Positions 1 to 9,500 of a stretch of 64,000 nt of DNA are shown in pieces. The position numbers and the translations under genes were made by a program. This DNA is from Roseimicrobium gellanilyticum (GTDB taxonomy: Bacteria > Verrucomicrobiota > Verrucomicrobiia > Verrucomicrobiales > Verrucomicrobiaceae), in assembly GCF_003315205.1 (NCBI RefSeq), contig NZ_QNRR01000003.1, positions 186,001 to 250,000 of the forward strand. The letters are read 5' to 3'. Numbering within the stretch: the stretch's first letter is position 1; each line of letters opens with the position of its first letter. The notes under the pieces were generated by a model. That model made no database searches and had not been told where the DNA came from. It saw only the letters and a list, made by a program, of their open reading frames with translations.

Positions 1-879
1 GTCACGTTCTTCCGACAGGCAAATCGGCAGCCCGATGGCACCGTGCGCCAGTTGCATTTCGCCCATGCAGCTCTGCTTGATGCGAAGACCGGCAAGTTCA
101 TCCATCAGGAGCGCCTGAACCGCGAAGGATGGGACGCATCTTCCTCCTCCACCGGATTGGACGTGCGCAATGGGAACTGGACACTCAAGCAGGAAACAAA
201 CACGCAGCGTCTCCAACTCAACGCGACCGTGCATGCAGATGCCCTCCTGACCCTGACGCTCGATCCTGCGAAGCCTCTGGTGATTTTCGGCGAGAATGGT
301 GTCTCACGCAAAGGGGTGGCGCAGAACGCGGCGAGCCACTACCTAACCTTCCCCCGACTCAAGGTCTCCGGCTCAGTCAAACAAGGAGCGGAGACTCTCG
401 AAGTCGCCGGCGATGCCTGGATGGACCATGAGTTCAGCAGCAGCCAGCTCGATGACGGGCAAGTCGGCTGGGACTGGGCCGCGCTCCAATTTCACGATGG
501 CACGGAGATGATGGTCTACCGCATGCGGCGCGCGGATGGCAGCACGGATGCTGCGTCCAAACTGGTTCTGATTGGGAAAGATAGCACCCAGCGTGCGCTG
601 AAGGCGGATGCCTTCTCCTGGAAGGAAATCACCACGTGGCAAAGCCCGCGCTCAGGCGCGAAGTATCCCATCGAGGTGGAGGTCGCTATTGAGCAAACCG
701 CTTATCGTCTCCGACCTCTTGCCAGAGACCAGGAGCAAGGTGGCGACATCACAGGCCTGCCCTATTGGGAGGGTGCGTGTGATATCCTGGATGCTCAGGG
801 AAAGATCGTTGGTCGTGCATTCCTGGAACTGGCAGGGTATGCGGGCAATCTGAGGAAGCATCTCAGCGGGAAGCAGTAA
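1..879 (+). CDS. Secreted lipocalin-like protein, AttH/CrtC (carotenoid 1,2-hydratase-like) family, 5' truncated
   Basis: The frame is open from base 1 and has no convincing internal start. A GTG at 43 is the first possible start in the window, but upstream codons already read like family sequence (VTFFRQ), so the gene enters from the left edge. The protein is a beta-rich two-lobed lipocalin-like domain. The stretch GDAWMDHEFSSSQL followed by GWDWAALQFHDG is typical of the AttH/COG5621 predicted secreted hydrolases related to CrtC. In other genomes these proteins often follow an ABC transporter and FtsX-type permease, which would lie outside this window. The substrate is unknown. The family call is fairly secure, the enzymatic role is not. 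A perfect palindrome follows the stop. Confidence 0.72.
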   Translation, partial: VTFFRQANRQPDGTVRQLHFAHAALLDAKTGKFIHQERLNREGWDASSSSTGLDVRNGNWTLKQETNTQRLQLNATVHADALLTLTLDPAKPLVIFGENGVSRKGVAQNAASHYLTFPRLKVSGSVKQGAETLEVAGDAWMDHEFSSSQLDDGQVGWDWAALQFHDGTEMMVYRMRRADGSTDAASKLVLIGKDSTQRALKADAFSWKEITTWQSPRSGAKYPIEVEVAIEQTAYRLRPLARDQEQGGDITGLPYWEGACDILDAQGKIVGRAFLELAGYAGNLRKHLSGKQ

Positions 880-883
880 GCTC

Positions 884-905
884 AACGTAGCTCGCGAGCT
901 ACGTT
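884..905. repeat. 22-bp perfect palindrome after the lipocalin-like gene
   Basis: The left arm AACGTAGCTCG (884-894) is the exact reverse complement of the right arm (895-905). It lies between the ends of two convergent genes, so it could act as a bidirectional terminator. The right 15 bases, CTCGCGAGCTACGTT, recur with one mismatch at 2080-2094 on the other side of the phosphotransferase gene, which suggests a dispersed repeat. Confidence 0.7.
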
Positions 906-909
906 ATCA

Positions 910-1920
910 TCAGCATTGAGATAGCAACTGGCAAACATCCACCTGGTGGCTCTGACTCTCGACGTTCCTACGCATGACTTCCAATCCATCCCTGAACGAC
1001 TGGGGCAGACTCCCCACATCAAGGGTGCGGTGGTAGTGCACATAGATGATCGCTTCGCGAAGCAGGAAAAACTTCCCAATCAGACTTTCATCGAGAACGG
1101 TTCCGATGCCCGTACCGAAGTACCCCTCGAGGAATGATGCCAGCGGTGGAAGCATGCGCTGGTGCAGTTCCGCGTCCGCGAAGCGGTTGAGTGCTCTGCA
1201 GTAGATGGAGTCGTAGAGCACAGTGGCGATGTCCTGGAGGAAGCTTCCGTACTCGCAGTTGTCGAAATCAAAGAGCCACGGGTGTACCCCATCAAAGTGG
1301 CAGTTGTTGAAACTGACATCTCCGTGAACCAGTCCGTACCCCATGGTCACATCCAGGGACTGACGCAAATCTGCCACGAGAGTGGCCACACTGTGGCAAA
1401 AGTCCTCCCCCAACCTCTCCTCCATGGCGGACACATCCTGACAAAGGAGACGGGACTCGTGCCAACTGGAACGGTGCCCTGATGAGTCATGGGGTTTGTA
1501 TGGAATTGACTCGCGGTGCAAGTGTCCAAGCAGCCGACCCAATTGCCCATACTCGGCAGCATATCGCGGCAGGTCATCTGACTTGGGCGAGATCTGTTGG
1601 CCGGGTGCCTGCTCGAAGCAGGCCACCACGTACTCAGCTCCACCCTGTCGAAGACTGACGCACCATTCTCCAGCCAGCGTTGGCAGCGGTGCACACACTG
1701 AGACGCCACGTGCAGCAAGCCGCGATACCCACTTCAGCTCCGTTTCCACCTCAGTCAGCGTGCGGTGTCTGCCTTCTGAAATACGGACGATGCAAACGCC
1801 ACCGCCAGATGGTCGCCGTGCCCGATACACGGAATTCTGGCTCTTACGCAGAAAGACCAGATCGTCTGCGCGTAGACCGTAGGGTTCCACAAGTTGGTCG
1901 AGCAGGAGGGAAGGGCACAT
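910..1920 (-). CDS. Phosphotransferase (aminoglycoside/choline kinase-like fold)
   Basis: The protein belongs to the APH/SrkA/homoserine kinase II-like small-molecule or protein kinase superfamily. The catalytic loop reads GLVHGDVSFNNCHFDG (HGD...N) and the metal-binding motif reads LFDFDNCEYG (DFD). An N-terminal lobe resembles the nucleotide-binding part (LRKSQNSVYRARR). The substrate cannot be read from sequence. The start is uncertain. An ATG at 1998 and a TTG at 2010 extend the frame, but both lie in or just after a strong hairpin with a T run, leaving no room for a ribosome site. I prefer the ATG at 1920, which gives 336 residues and begins right at the domain. The gene sits alone between two related palindromic repeats. 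Confidence 0.75.
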   Translation of the reverse strand: MCPSLLLDQLVEPYGLRADDLVFLRKSQNSVYRARRPSGGGVCIVRISEGRHRTLTEVETELKWVSRLAARGVSVCAPLPTLAGEWCVSLRQGGAEYVVACFEQAPGQQISPKSDDLPRYAAEYGQLGRLLGHLHRESIPYKPHDSSGHRSSWHESRLLCQDVSAMEERLGEDFCHSVATLVADLRQSLDVTMGYGLVHGDVSFNNCHFDGVHPWLFDFDNCEYGSFLQDIATVLYDSIYCRALNRFADAELHQRMLPPLASFLEGYFGTGIGTVLDESLIGKFFLLREAIIYVHYHRTLDVGSLPQSFRDGLEVMRRNVESQSHQVDVCQLLSQC

Positions 1921-2007
1921 CCGAGTTTGGGCGATAGCACTTCCGCGCCTCGTCGTCGTGCACAAATGTACGGACCGATAGAGGATGGAGTCTCCCATCT
2001 GCAAAAA

Positions 2008-2039
2008 CAAAGCCGCATCCCAGCAGGGACGCGGCTTTG
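2008..2039 (-). terminator. Rho-independent terminator of the ilvBN transcript
   Basis: Fourteen-base arms (2008-2021 and 2026-2039) pair with a single A/C mismatch around the loop AGCA. On the minus strand the stem ends in GGCTTTG followed by five T residues. It lies about 70 bases after the ilvN stop, so it should end transcription coming from ilvB-ilvN. It also sits immediately before the longest possible starts of the phosphotransferase gene. Confidence 0.8.
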
Positions 2040-2065
2040 TGATTTGGAAATATCAAACCAAACTT

Positions 2066-2094
2066 CTCTCGCGAAGGGACTCGCGAGGTACGTT
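2066..2094. repeat. Imperfect palindromic repeat related to 884-905
   Basis: A 7-bp stem (CTCGCGA / TCGCGAG, loop AGGGAC) is followed by GTACGTT. The segment CTCGCGAGGTACGTT (2080-2094) differs at one base from 891-905. The two copies bracket the phosphotransferase gene. Confidence 0.5.
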
Positions 2095-2107
2095 TAGCGG
2101 CGCAGGT

Positions 2108-2653
2108 TTAGGTTTCAGCCGTACCACGAGCCATGACCACCTTGCCGGTGCGCACGGTTTCGATGATTTCGAACTTGGCCAGCAGGTTCACGGCGGCATC
2201 CACCTTGTCGCTGTTGCCGCTGATCATGACGATCATCGACTGCTCCTGAAGGTCCACGGTCTTGCCGTTGAAGTGCTCCACGATCTGCAGCACTTCCGTG
2301 CGGTGATCCGCACTGACCAGCAACTTGATGAGCACCATTTCCTTCACCACGGAATCGCGGTCCGTGTGCTCAAAGCAATGGATGACGTCAATCAGCTTGC
2401 GGCACTGCAGGATGATCTGGCTCAGGCCTTCGGGATGACCGCTGATACCCACTGTCATGCGGGAGTAGCGGGGGTCACGACCTTGAGAAACCACCAGCGA
2501 GTCAATGTTGAAACCACGACGGCTGAACACCGCGCAGACGCGGCCAAGCACACCGGGCTTGTTCGCCACGAACATACTGAGCGTATGCACGTTCACGATG
2601 TCCGGCTTCGGAGACGGCTTCACATCACTGGAGGGGATATTACGGGAGCTCAT
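2108..2653 (-). CDS. ilvN: Acetolactate synthase small (regulatory) subunit
   Basis: This is the regulatory subunit of acetolactate synthase, the first common enzyme of valine, leucine and isoleucine synthesis. It activates the catalytic subunit and confers end-product inhibition. An N-terminal ACT domain begins near residue 20 (HTLSMFVANKPGVLGRVCAVFSRRG), and the C-terminal ALS-small domain follows with GKTVDLQEQSMIVMISG. The 181 residues from the ATG at 2653 match the usual length. An upstream in-frame TTG at 2683 would add ten residues encoded by a simple-sequence repeat, so I reject it. ilvB lies upstream on the same strand, but a decayed four-helix-bundle cassette separates the two. A strong terminator follows at 2008-2039. 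Confidence 0.95.
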   Translation of the reverse strand: MSSRNIPSSDVKPSPKPDIVNVHTLSMFVANKPGVLGRVCAVFSRRGFNIDSLVVSQGRDPRYSRMTVGISGHPEGLSQIILQCRKLIDVIHCFEHTDRDSVVKEMVLIKLLVSADHRTEVLQIVEHFNGKTVDLQEQSMIVMISGNSDKVDAAVNLLAKFEIIETVRTGKVVMARGTAET

Positions 2654-2662
2654 AGGAACAGA

Positions 2663-2691
2663 GGGACAAGGGATATGGGACAAGGGACAAG
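2663..2691. repeat. GGGACAAGG-type repeat, ilvN-side flank of the four-helix cassette
   Basis: Four degenerate units of the type GGGACAAGG or GGGATATGG lie in tandem. Bases 2677-2691 are the reverse complement of 3072-3086 with one mismatch, so the four-helix-bundle gene is bracketed by inverted copies. Confidence 0.65.
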
Positions 2692-2698
2692 CAAGCTT

Positions 2699-3061
2699 CT
2701 AGCTACCCAGGCGGGCAATCAAAGCGTTCAGCATGCGTTCGATTTCATTGCAGAGATTGAGGACTTGCTCGGAGTCATCTGGAGATACAAAGCCAAACTC
2801 ACGGGATAGTTCTGTCTGGGTTTGCGTTTCGTAGAGGGAACCTCGAGCCATTTAAAGGAAGCGAATGTAGTCAGGTTTGGAACCGCGGCCGTTGCCCTCA
2901 GCGATATTTGAAGGGACAGACACCGAAGCCCGGCGAATTTGCTGACTCAAACCATACTGTTCTTCTTTTGGGAACTGGCGGCTAAGGGTGTAGACCAACT
3001 TGGCAAGGGACATGGCTTTCTGCCAAACAATCAAGTCTTTGTAGGATTTGATATCGCTCAT
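2699..3061 (-). pseudogene. Four-helix-bundle (S23/23S rRNA IVS-type) protein gene interrupted by an in-frame stop
   Basis: The first part (2852-3061, 69 codons) reads as a typical four-helix-bundle protein: YKDLIVWQKAMSLAKLVY, then RRASVSVPSNIAEGNGRGS and DYIRFL. A TAA at 2852-2854 then interrupts the frame. The next codon is ATG (2849-2851), and the same frame continues ARGSLYETQTQ through ERMLNALIARL to a TAG at 2699-2701. Without the TAA the product would be about 120 residues, the normal family length, and the stop falls where related proteins carry serine. This is either a nonsense mutation or a stop-start split into two polypeptides. Members of this family occur in intervening sequences of 23S rRNA and as scattered stand-alone genes; their role is unclear. 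Inverted GGGACAAGG repeats flank it, and it sits inside the ilvB-ilvN operon. Confidence 0.8.
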
Positions 3062-3070
3062 CGCATTGAG

Positions 3071-3100
3071 CCTTGTCCCTTATCCCTTGAACCTTGTTCC
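3071..3100. repeat. CTTGTCCC-type repeat, ilvB-side flank of the four-helix cassette
   Basis: CCTTGTCCCTTATCCCTTG and a degenerate further unit lie just upstream of the four-helix-bundle start. Bases 3072-3086 pair with 2677-2691 with one mismatch, so the two flanks form an inverted repeat about 400 bases apart. Confidence 0.65.
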
Positions 3101-3108
3101 TTCCTTAA

Positions 3109-4836
3109 TTACGTCGAACCCACCGGCTTATCCATCTTGTGCTTCGGAGGCTCGATGAGCATGTCCTCCAGAGCGGCGCCAGCCGGGATCATGGGGAACA
3201 CGTTCTCCGTCTTGATGCACTCGGCTTCAATGAGGCAGGGGCCGTCATTGTATTCCAGTGCCTGGGTGAGGACCTTCTCGATGTCCGCAGGGCGGCGGAT
3301 GTGCCAGCCCTTGATGCCGTAGGCTTCAGCAAGCTTCACGAAGTCCGGGTTGCCCAGGAGATCCACGCCGCTCTCGCGGTTTTCGAAGAAGAGCTCCTGC
3401 CACTGGCGCACCATGCCCAGGTAGCTGTTGTTCAGCACGAGGATCTTGATGGGCAGCTTGAGGATGGCAGCGGTGGCCAGCTCAAACAAGGTCATCTGGA
3501 ATCCGCCGTCGCCGCTGATGGACACCACGATGTCTTCCGGGCAGCCAAGCTGCGCGCCGATGGCCGCAGGGAAGCCGAAACCCATGGTGCCAGCGCCGCC
3601 GGAGCTGATCCACTTGAAGCTTTCGTCGTTCTTGTAGAACTGCGCCGCCCACATCTGGTGCTGGCCCACGTCGGTGGTGACGATGGCCTTGCCCTTGGTG
3701 AGCTGGAACAGCTCATCGATCACCTGCTGCATGCGGAGGCCGCCCTGCTTCTTGTAACCGAGGGGGAACTTCTTCCTGTAGCCATCGAGGTGCTCGTTCC
3801 ACTCCTTCGTGTCCAGCTCGGACAGGTGGGGGATGAGTTCCTGGAGCGCGGCCTTGGCGTCACCCTTCACAAAAGCGTCGGGCTTGATCATCTTGCCAGC
3901 TTCGGCTTCGTCGATGTCGAAGTGAACGATGGTCGCGTTTTTACCGAACATGGCAGGCTTGCCAATGATGCGGTCATCGAAGCGGGAGCCCACGTTGATG
4001 ATGCAGTCGCATTCGCAGATGGCCTTGTTCGCATACGCGGTGCCGTGCATGCCCAGCATGCCGAGGCTGAGGGGGTGCGTCTCAGGGAACACGCCCTTGC
4101 CCAGCAACGTGGAGGTCACGGGGCAATTGAGTGTTTCCGCGAGGCTGCGGATTTCCTTGTCCGCGCGGGCGATCATCGCGCCGTGACCGGCGAGAATGAG
4201 GGGACGCTTCGCCTGCATGATGAGGCGGGCGGCTTCCTTCACCGCGTTCTTGTCGATGTTGAAGTCTTCCTCGGGATGATAGCCCGGAAGGTCCATCTCG
4301 GCATTCAGGTCGCCGTCGAAGGGAGCCTGGCTGATGTCTTTGGGAATGTCGATGAGCACCGGACCGGGGCGGCCGGTGGTGGCGATGTGATAAGCCTCAC
4401 GCGCCACGCGGGGGAGGTCATTGGTCACCTTCACCAGATAGCTATGCTTCACCACCGGGGAGGTGATGTTGAAGATGTCCGCTTCCTGGAAGGCGTCCTT
4501 GCCCAGCATCCACGACACGGTCTGGCCGGTCAGCACGATCATGGGCACGTTGTCCATCTGGGCGGTCATGATGCCCGTCACGGTGTTGCCAGCGCCAGGG
4601 CCGGAGGTCACGAGCACCACAGCAGGCTTGCCGGTCGCGCGGGCGTAGCCGTCCGCCATATGAACTGCACCCTGCTCGTGACGCACGAGGACGAACTTCA
4701 TGTTCGTCTTCACGGTTTCCAGTGCGTCGAACATCGGCAGCGCAGCGCCGCCAGAGTAGCCGAACACGTACTCGATGCCGAGTTGGTCGAGGGTTTTGAT
4801 AAGCGCCTGAGCGCCGTCCATTTTTTCTTGGCTCAT
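3109..4836 (-). CDS. ilvB: Acetolactate synthase large (catalytic) subunit
   Basis: This thiamine-diphosphate and FAD enzyme condenses two pyruvates to 2-acetolactate, or pyruvate plus 2-oxobutyrate to acetohydroxybutyrate. The 575 residues contain the N-terminal ThDP pyrimidine domain ([31 protein letters not shown]), the central FAD-associated domain, and the C-terminal ThDP motif GDGGFQM...[11 protein letters not shown]. The frame stays open upstream to 5040, but the ATG at 4836 is the right start: AGGAGA lies eight bases upstream, and the family N-terminus ([19 protein letters not shown]) follows at once. It is first in the operon with ilvN. I see no leader-peptide attenuator in the 250 bases upstream, which it shares with the divergent proline-rich protein gene. 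Confidence 0.96.
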   Translation of the reverse strand: MSQEKMDGAQALIKTLDQLGIEYVFGYSGGAALPMFDALETVKTNMKFVLVRHEQGAVHMADGYARATGKPAVVLVTSGPGAGNTVTGIMTAQMDNVPMIVLTGQTVSWMLGKDAFQEADIFNITSPVVKHSYLVKVTNDLPRVAREAYHIATTGRPGPVLIDIPKDISQAPFDGDLNAEMDLPGYHPEEDFNIDKNAVKEAARLIMQAKRPLILAGHGAMIARADKEIRSLAETLNCPVTSTLLGKGVFPETHPLSLGMLGMHGTAYANKAICECDCIINVGSRFDDRIIGKPAMFGKNATIVHFDIDEAEAGKMIKPDAFVKGDAKAALQELIPHLSELDTKEWNEHLDGYRKKFPLGYKKQGGLRMQQVIDELFQLTKGKAIVTTDVGQHQMWAAQFYKNDESFKWISSGGAGTMGFGFPAAIGAQLGCPEDIVVSISGDGGFQMTLFELATAAILKLPIKILVLNNSYLGMVRQWQELFFENRESGVDLLGNPDFVKLAEAYGIKGWHIRRPADIEKVLTQALEYNDGPCLIEAECIKTENVFPMIPAGAALEDMLIEPPKHKMDKPVGST

Positions 4837-5107
4837 GGTTGTGTCTCCTGAAAAATCGGGTTTGGAGGGTGAAAATCCCACGAAAGGCGAGATCATCAAG
4901 ATGAAAATTGATGTTTTTAACCCGAATTTGAGAGAGGCGAGGCATTCCACCGAGAAAAATTGCCGAAAACAGGACAAAACCCGCACTCTGCCCGCTACAT
5001 CGCGTTCAAAAAGAGTAAAGATGGCCCGCCCATGAACCAATGCTGTTCTTTTCTCGCGACAGTTTCGAAGCTTGCTTACTCCATGATTGTATGAACCATG
5101 GGAGCGG

Positions 5108-6238
5108 ATGGCGAACCCGCAACCGCAGCAGCCCTATTTCATACCGCGTGTAGCCGGTGTGCCTCAACCCCCACCCCAGCCTCAGCCATTTCCGCCACCA
5201 CAGTCCCTGCCCGAACCTCCATTACCCTCGGAGTACCCCACTGAGGCAGAGGTCGCATTTCAACCTCCGCCCCCGCCACCGGTGGCGCCTCCTTTGGCCG
5301 CGCCACCGCCGCCCTTCATCGGTCGGACGCCCTTCAAAGCTCCTCCCCAGAAGACCGGTAGCTTCTTCCGGGTCATGGCCCACTACTGCTGGATGGCCGT
5401 CCTCCTGTCGATTGGAGTGAACCTGGCCCTGAACGCTGCCAAGCTCCCCACAACTGACGAGAGCACCCTGATCAAGGCTGTGTTCCTCGGAGTGATCTGG
5501 GGCAGTGGGATTGTGTCCGGCATCATTGCCCTCTTCGGCATTCGTCGGCACGGTCGCAAAGGCATTCTGATTCCGGCTTTGGTGGGACTTTTTCTCTGGA
5601 TGGCCCTCGTGGCACTGACGGCTCTGATGTTCCCCCTGCTAGAAAAGGTCAAGGAGATCGCCGCCAGCACGAAAGCCAGCACAGAGGCTGAGACGACCGC
5701 TCCCTCGACTTACGCCTCCACGTCCAGCCTCACCTCCGCACCTGCTCCCGAAGCCCCGCGCAAGATGGAGCCCGTCACCCAATCTCCTCCAGTCCATCCC
5801 GAAGGCGCCACTCGGGTGGAGGACCAGGAACTCGGCGTCTCCTTCGCACTCCTGGAGGGATACACCCTTCCACAGGACGCCAATCCCGCGGAGAAGCATG
5901 CCTACAAGCGCAAGTTCATGACAGAACCCACGCGCATCCTCGAGATCCGGACGTTTGAGGGTGATTACTCACGCCATCTCGCTGCAGCAAAGAATTTCCC
6001 AACCCCGCCCTCGGGCCAGACAAGCGAGTCCGCAGTCTTTGACTGGCGTGGGCGTAAAGTGGGCGGCACCCGCTGCGTCGATGCGACGAGGAACCCTTCT
6101 TATCTGACGTTCAACATCGTCATCCCCCTCCGCAAGCAGTCCATCGTGGTCACCATAGGCGGTGCTGAGGAGTATGAGCCGGTGCTTCAGGAAGTGGTGG
6201 ACCAGGTAGTGAGCTCCCTGAATGACGAGGCGAACTAA
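5108..6238 (+). CDS. Proline-rich membrane protein of unknown function
   Basis: I do not recognise the family. The first 75 residues are very rich in proline and glutamine (runs such as [11 protein letters not shown]), a typical unstructured cytoplasmic tail. Three predicted membrane segments follow (around [35 protein letters not shown] and [20 protein letters not shown]). Next comes an Ala/Ser/Thr/Pro linker and a C-terminal soluble domain of about 140 residues ([10 protein letters not shown] through VVDQVVSSL) that looks like a small alpha/beta fold. I chose the ATG at 5108, preceded closely by GGGAG. A TTG at 5087 would add seven residues. It is divergent from ilvB and convergent with the large surface-protein gene. 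Confidence 0.7.
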   Translation: MANPQPQQPYFIPRVAGVPQPPPQPQPFPPPQSLPEPPLPSEYPTEAEVAFQPPPPPPVAPPLAAPPPPFIGRTPFKAPPQKTGSFFRVMAHYCWMAVLLSIGVNLALNAAKLPTTDESTLIKAVFLGVIWGSGIVSGIIALFGIRRHGRKGILIPALVGLFLWMALVALTALMFPLLEKVKEIAASTKASTEAETTAPSTYASTSSLTSAPAPEAPRKMEPVTQSPPVHPEGATRVEDQELGVSFALLEGYTLPQDANPAEKHAYKRKFMTEPTRILEIRTFEGDYSRHLAAAKNFPTPPSGQTSESAVFDWRGRKVGGTRCVDATRNPSYLTFNIVIPLRKQSIVVTIGGAEEYEPVLQEVVDQVVSSLNDEAN

Positions 6239-6252
6239 GGCTCGCCAGCCTT
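6237..6252 (+). terminator. Weak hairpin at the end of the proline-rich protein gene
   Basis: AAGGCT and AGCCTT form a six-base stem around CGCC, overlapping the TAA stop, with only three T residues at its 3' edge. It is a weak terminator candidate. The rest of the 282-base convergent gap (to 6520) shows nothing else I can support. Confidence 0.3.
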
Positions 6253-6520
6253 TCCACCCGACGGACGTCAGGGAGAATTGGGTGATATCCTCGCAACTTG
6301 ATTGCCCACGGGGAAACACCCACCCCCACGCTTGATGGAAACCTCTCCCGAAACCACCTCGTCACAAGACGAGATTCGTGGATCTGATTCACTCGATCGC
6401 TCCTCCTCTCGGACGACTACGGCTTTTCGATGTTTCACCCGCAGCACGAGAGCGCCAATGAATTTACCAGGAGCAAAGGCGTGATGATAGCCACCCTGCC
6501 CACGGGATAGGGCCTGCTGT

Positions 6521-9500
6521 TCAAGAAATGACGACAGGGCTTGGGCACCTCCGCCCGCGCCCGCGGCGCAGGACCAGTGCCATGGCAGCCAGACCGAGCA
6601 GCACCACTCGTCCGGGCTCGGGTACGGCGATGGCGATGACTCCCGAAGTGTACAGCGCGCTCGTGTCCCAATAGAAGGCACCCGTGAGCGTCGGCAGATC
6701 CAGCATGGTGAAGGCGCCTGTGCGATTGGCCTCCAGGGCGGTCCAGTCGATGATGTGCCACGCGTCCCCCACAGCCCAGTCCACGAGTCCATTCAGATTC
6801 TGCACACGAAGGATGCTGCCCTGATTCAGCATCACATTTCCCCCGATGACCAACCTGTCTGCGTCATCGGCATCATTGAGCATGCCACTGCCTGCACCTC
6901 CGGTGATGTCCAACACCACCGCACCACCACCCTCCACCAGTAGCGTTCCCGCGCCTGACGTTTCAATGTGGAGATCCGCTGCCACCGCCGGCACCTCACC
7001 AACACTCAGCGTACCGCAAACGATCACAGAATTCCCTGCACCCGGCGCGATGCGCCCCGTGCCAGCAAGAATACCTGCCGCCTCCACATGCACCTCTCCC
7101 GTGCCCGTGGCCGAACCGGAAGTATTGGTGACGACCAGCCTCCCCGAATTCACGCGAGTGCCGCCTCCATAGGTATTGCCATTCGAACTGAGGATGGTGG
7201 CTCCACCCGCTGCGTGCTTGATCATCACGGAACCCGCACCTGTAATGTTGTTCGCCACAGTGAAGGCATTGTTGCGATTCATGACCAGCGTAGCGCCAGC
7301 ACCGATGGCTACGTCGCCCGCGCCAACCATGCCGGCACCGCCTCCATTGCCGAGTTGCAGCACCCCTGCCGAAATGGTCGTGCCACCCGTATACGTGCTG
7401 TTGCCGGTGAGCACCCACTTGCCGGAACCCGTCTTTTCCAGCTTGCTGGAGATGGAGGCACTGGCATCCGCAAAACTGACGATCTCATTCTCCCCCGTGT
7501 TGGTGCCGCCGAGGCGGAGCACACGCTGCACAGTATTGGTGCCTCCCGCGGTGAAAGCAGCGGTGAACTTCAGGGTGCCTTTGCCTACATTCTCAATCGC
7601 AGCAATGACGGACGAAACGTCTCCAGGCTCATCTGAGTTGGTGACACTGATCGGCCTATTGGTGGCGGAATCGGTATCTCCAATGTAGCGAAGTGTGGCC
7701 AGTGCACTCGCGTTCGTGGCCGAGGTCGAGAGCGTGGCCATCTGGATGATATGCGAATTGGCATCGAAATCCCCGGTCCCGAGAGAGCTGGCCTGACCGC
7801 GATCCGCCAGCTTGGTCACCTCAAGGGTATTCCGATACATGTTTGTAGAGCCCTTGAAGGTATTGGCCTCACCCAATTGCAGCGTGCCCTGTGAGATGAT
7901 CAGGCTGAGATGATTTTCATTGGTCCCGCCGCCTCCCAGAAAGCCGTTCCGGAAATCGCTCGTACCGCTCACATAGTGGTGAAAGACCGAGAGGCTCGTA
8001 TTGCCACCCACCACTGCATTTCCAGTACCGGTACCCTGAATGCGCAAACCACCCCAGAGCGCGACGGATTGATTGCCTGCTCCTCCCAAAATAATCTTCC
8101 CACTGCTGGTGCCATTGCCGAGGATGTAGTTCGAATTGTAGTTCAATCCGTAGGCGATGGAGGACGATGTGGTTTTGACAAGCTGCAAAGTTCCTTCCTG
8201 AATACGAAAGTCACCTGAGTAATCCGTCGGTGCGTAGACGGCGTTGTATTCAATGACCAAAGCGCCAGCCCCTGCCTTGGTGAGGCTTGCATAGAGGTGA
8301 CTGGAAATGGTGAGAGCGGCCGCCGTGTTGTTCTGAATGATGACCAAGTCCGTGGCGCCAGCACCCGCACGAAGTCCCCCACCACGGATGGCAGTCGCAT
8401 TTGCGCCTACACCAGAGGTCACGAGGATGCCGCCCGTGGCGAGTTCATTGCCCGCGCCCAAGGTGACGGTCGTGGCCTGCGCTTGATTGAATCGCAAACT
8501 GTTGATGGCCGTATTCACGGTGAGGCTGGTGCCCGCGACACTGCCGGCAATGTCCGCATTGCCCTCCAGAGTCGTTGCGGTGCTGGCGGTGTATCCATTG
8601 ATAGTGGAAAGTCCCACAATATTTCGCACACCAGCCACAGCCACATCCGTGGCCGCCCAGTCGTCTGCGCCAACCGTGGCAAAGGCAGCGCCTCCGGTGC
8701 CTGTGAGCAACGCATTGTCCGATCCAGCCGTGGTTTTGATACTTCCGCTGGACGGAAGATCAAAACGCACCACCCCTCCAGCACCGCGATTGATGGCTCC
8801 AAAACGGATGTCCATGCCACCCGTGCCGGTGGACACAGCGGAAATGCGTGAATAACCACCATTCACATTGAGCGTTCCCAAAGCCTGGCTGCTCGCGCCA
8901 TTCGTTTTGCCCGTCGCGCGGAAAGTACCGCCCGCCATTGTGAGAGTGCCCACCGTGCTGGAAAGTGTGACATTGTTATACAGAATGTTGGTGGCAGGCG
9001 CGCCCGCAGCATCGAAGTTGAGGTTCAGCATTCCATCATTCACGGAGGTGACGCCGGTGTATGTGTTCGCGCCGCTGAGATTCACGGTGCCAGAATCGAT
9101 CTTTGTAAGGGCGGTGACACCAGCCGAATTATTGCCTATGACACCGGTGACGTTGATCGTGCCTGTTCCTCCGAGTTGAGCCGTTCGTGTGCCGGAAGTC
9201 GCGCCTGTTCTCACACTGCCAGAAAGGATCAGCGTCGTGCCTGAATCCGCGGTAATGGAACCAGTTCCCGAAGCGCCAACGCTGAGAGTTCCTGACAAAG
9301 TATTGTTCCCGGACACACTGCGAATCGCTCCCGCTCCATTGAATCCACCACCCTCGAATGTGATGTTCTCCGCGACGGAGGCGTCTGATCCGAAGAAGAG
9401 CTCCAATCCTCCCCCTGCGCTCACGGTAGTGGCTCCCGTGGTACTGCCGAGAGCGCTGGCATGCGTGATACGCAAGACACCGGCGCTGACCGTGAAAGCG

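Noticed and set aside
2654-2683. Ten-residue N-terminal extension of IlvN from a TTG
   Set aside because: It is encoded by the GGGACAAGG simple repeat of the cassette flank, and the ATG at 2653 gives the normal length.
3139-4851. 570-codon open frame on the plus strand opposite ilvB
   Set aside because: It is the antisense shadow of a clearly coding ilvB, with His- and Val-rich composition typical of reverse-complement GC-rich genes and no family motif.
4837-5040. 68-residue in-frame N-terminal extension of IlvB
   Set aside because: The ATG at 4836 has AGGAGA at good spacing and begins at the family N-terminus; the extension has no similarity to acetolactate synthase.
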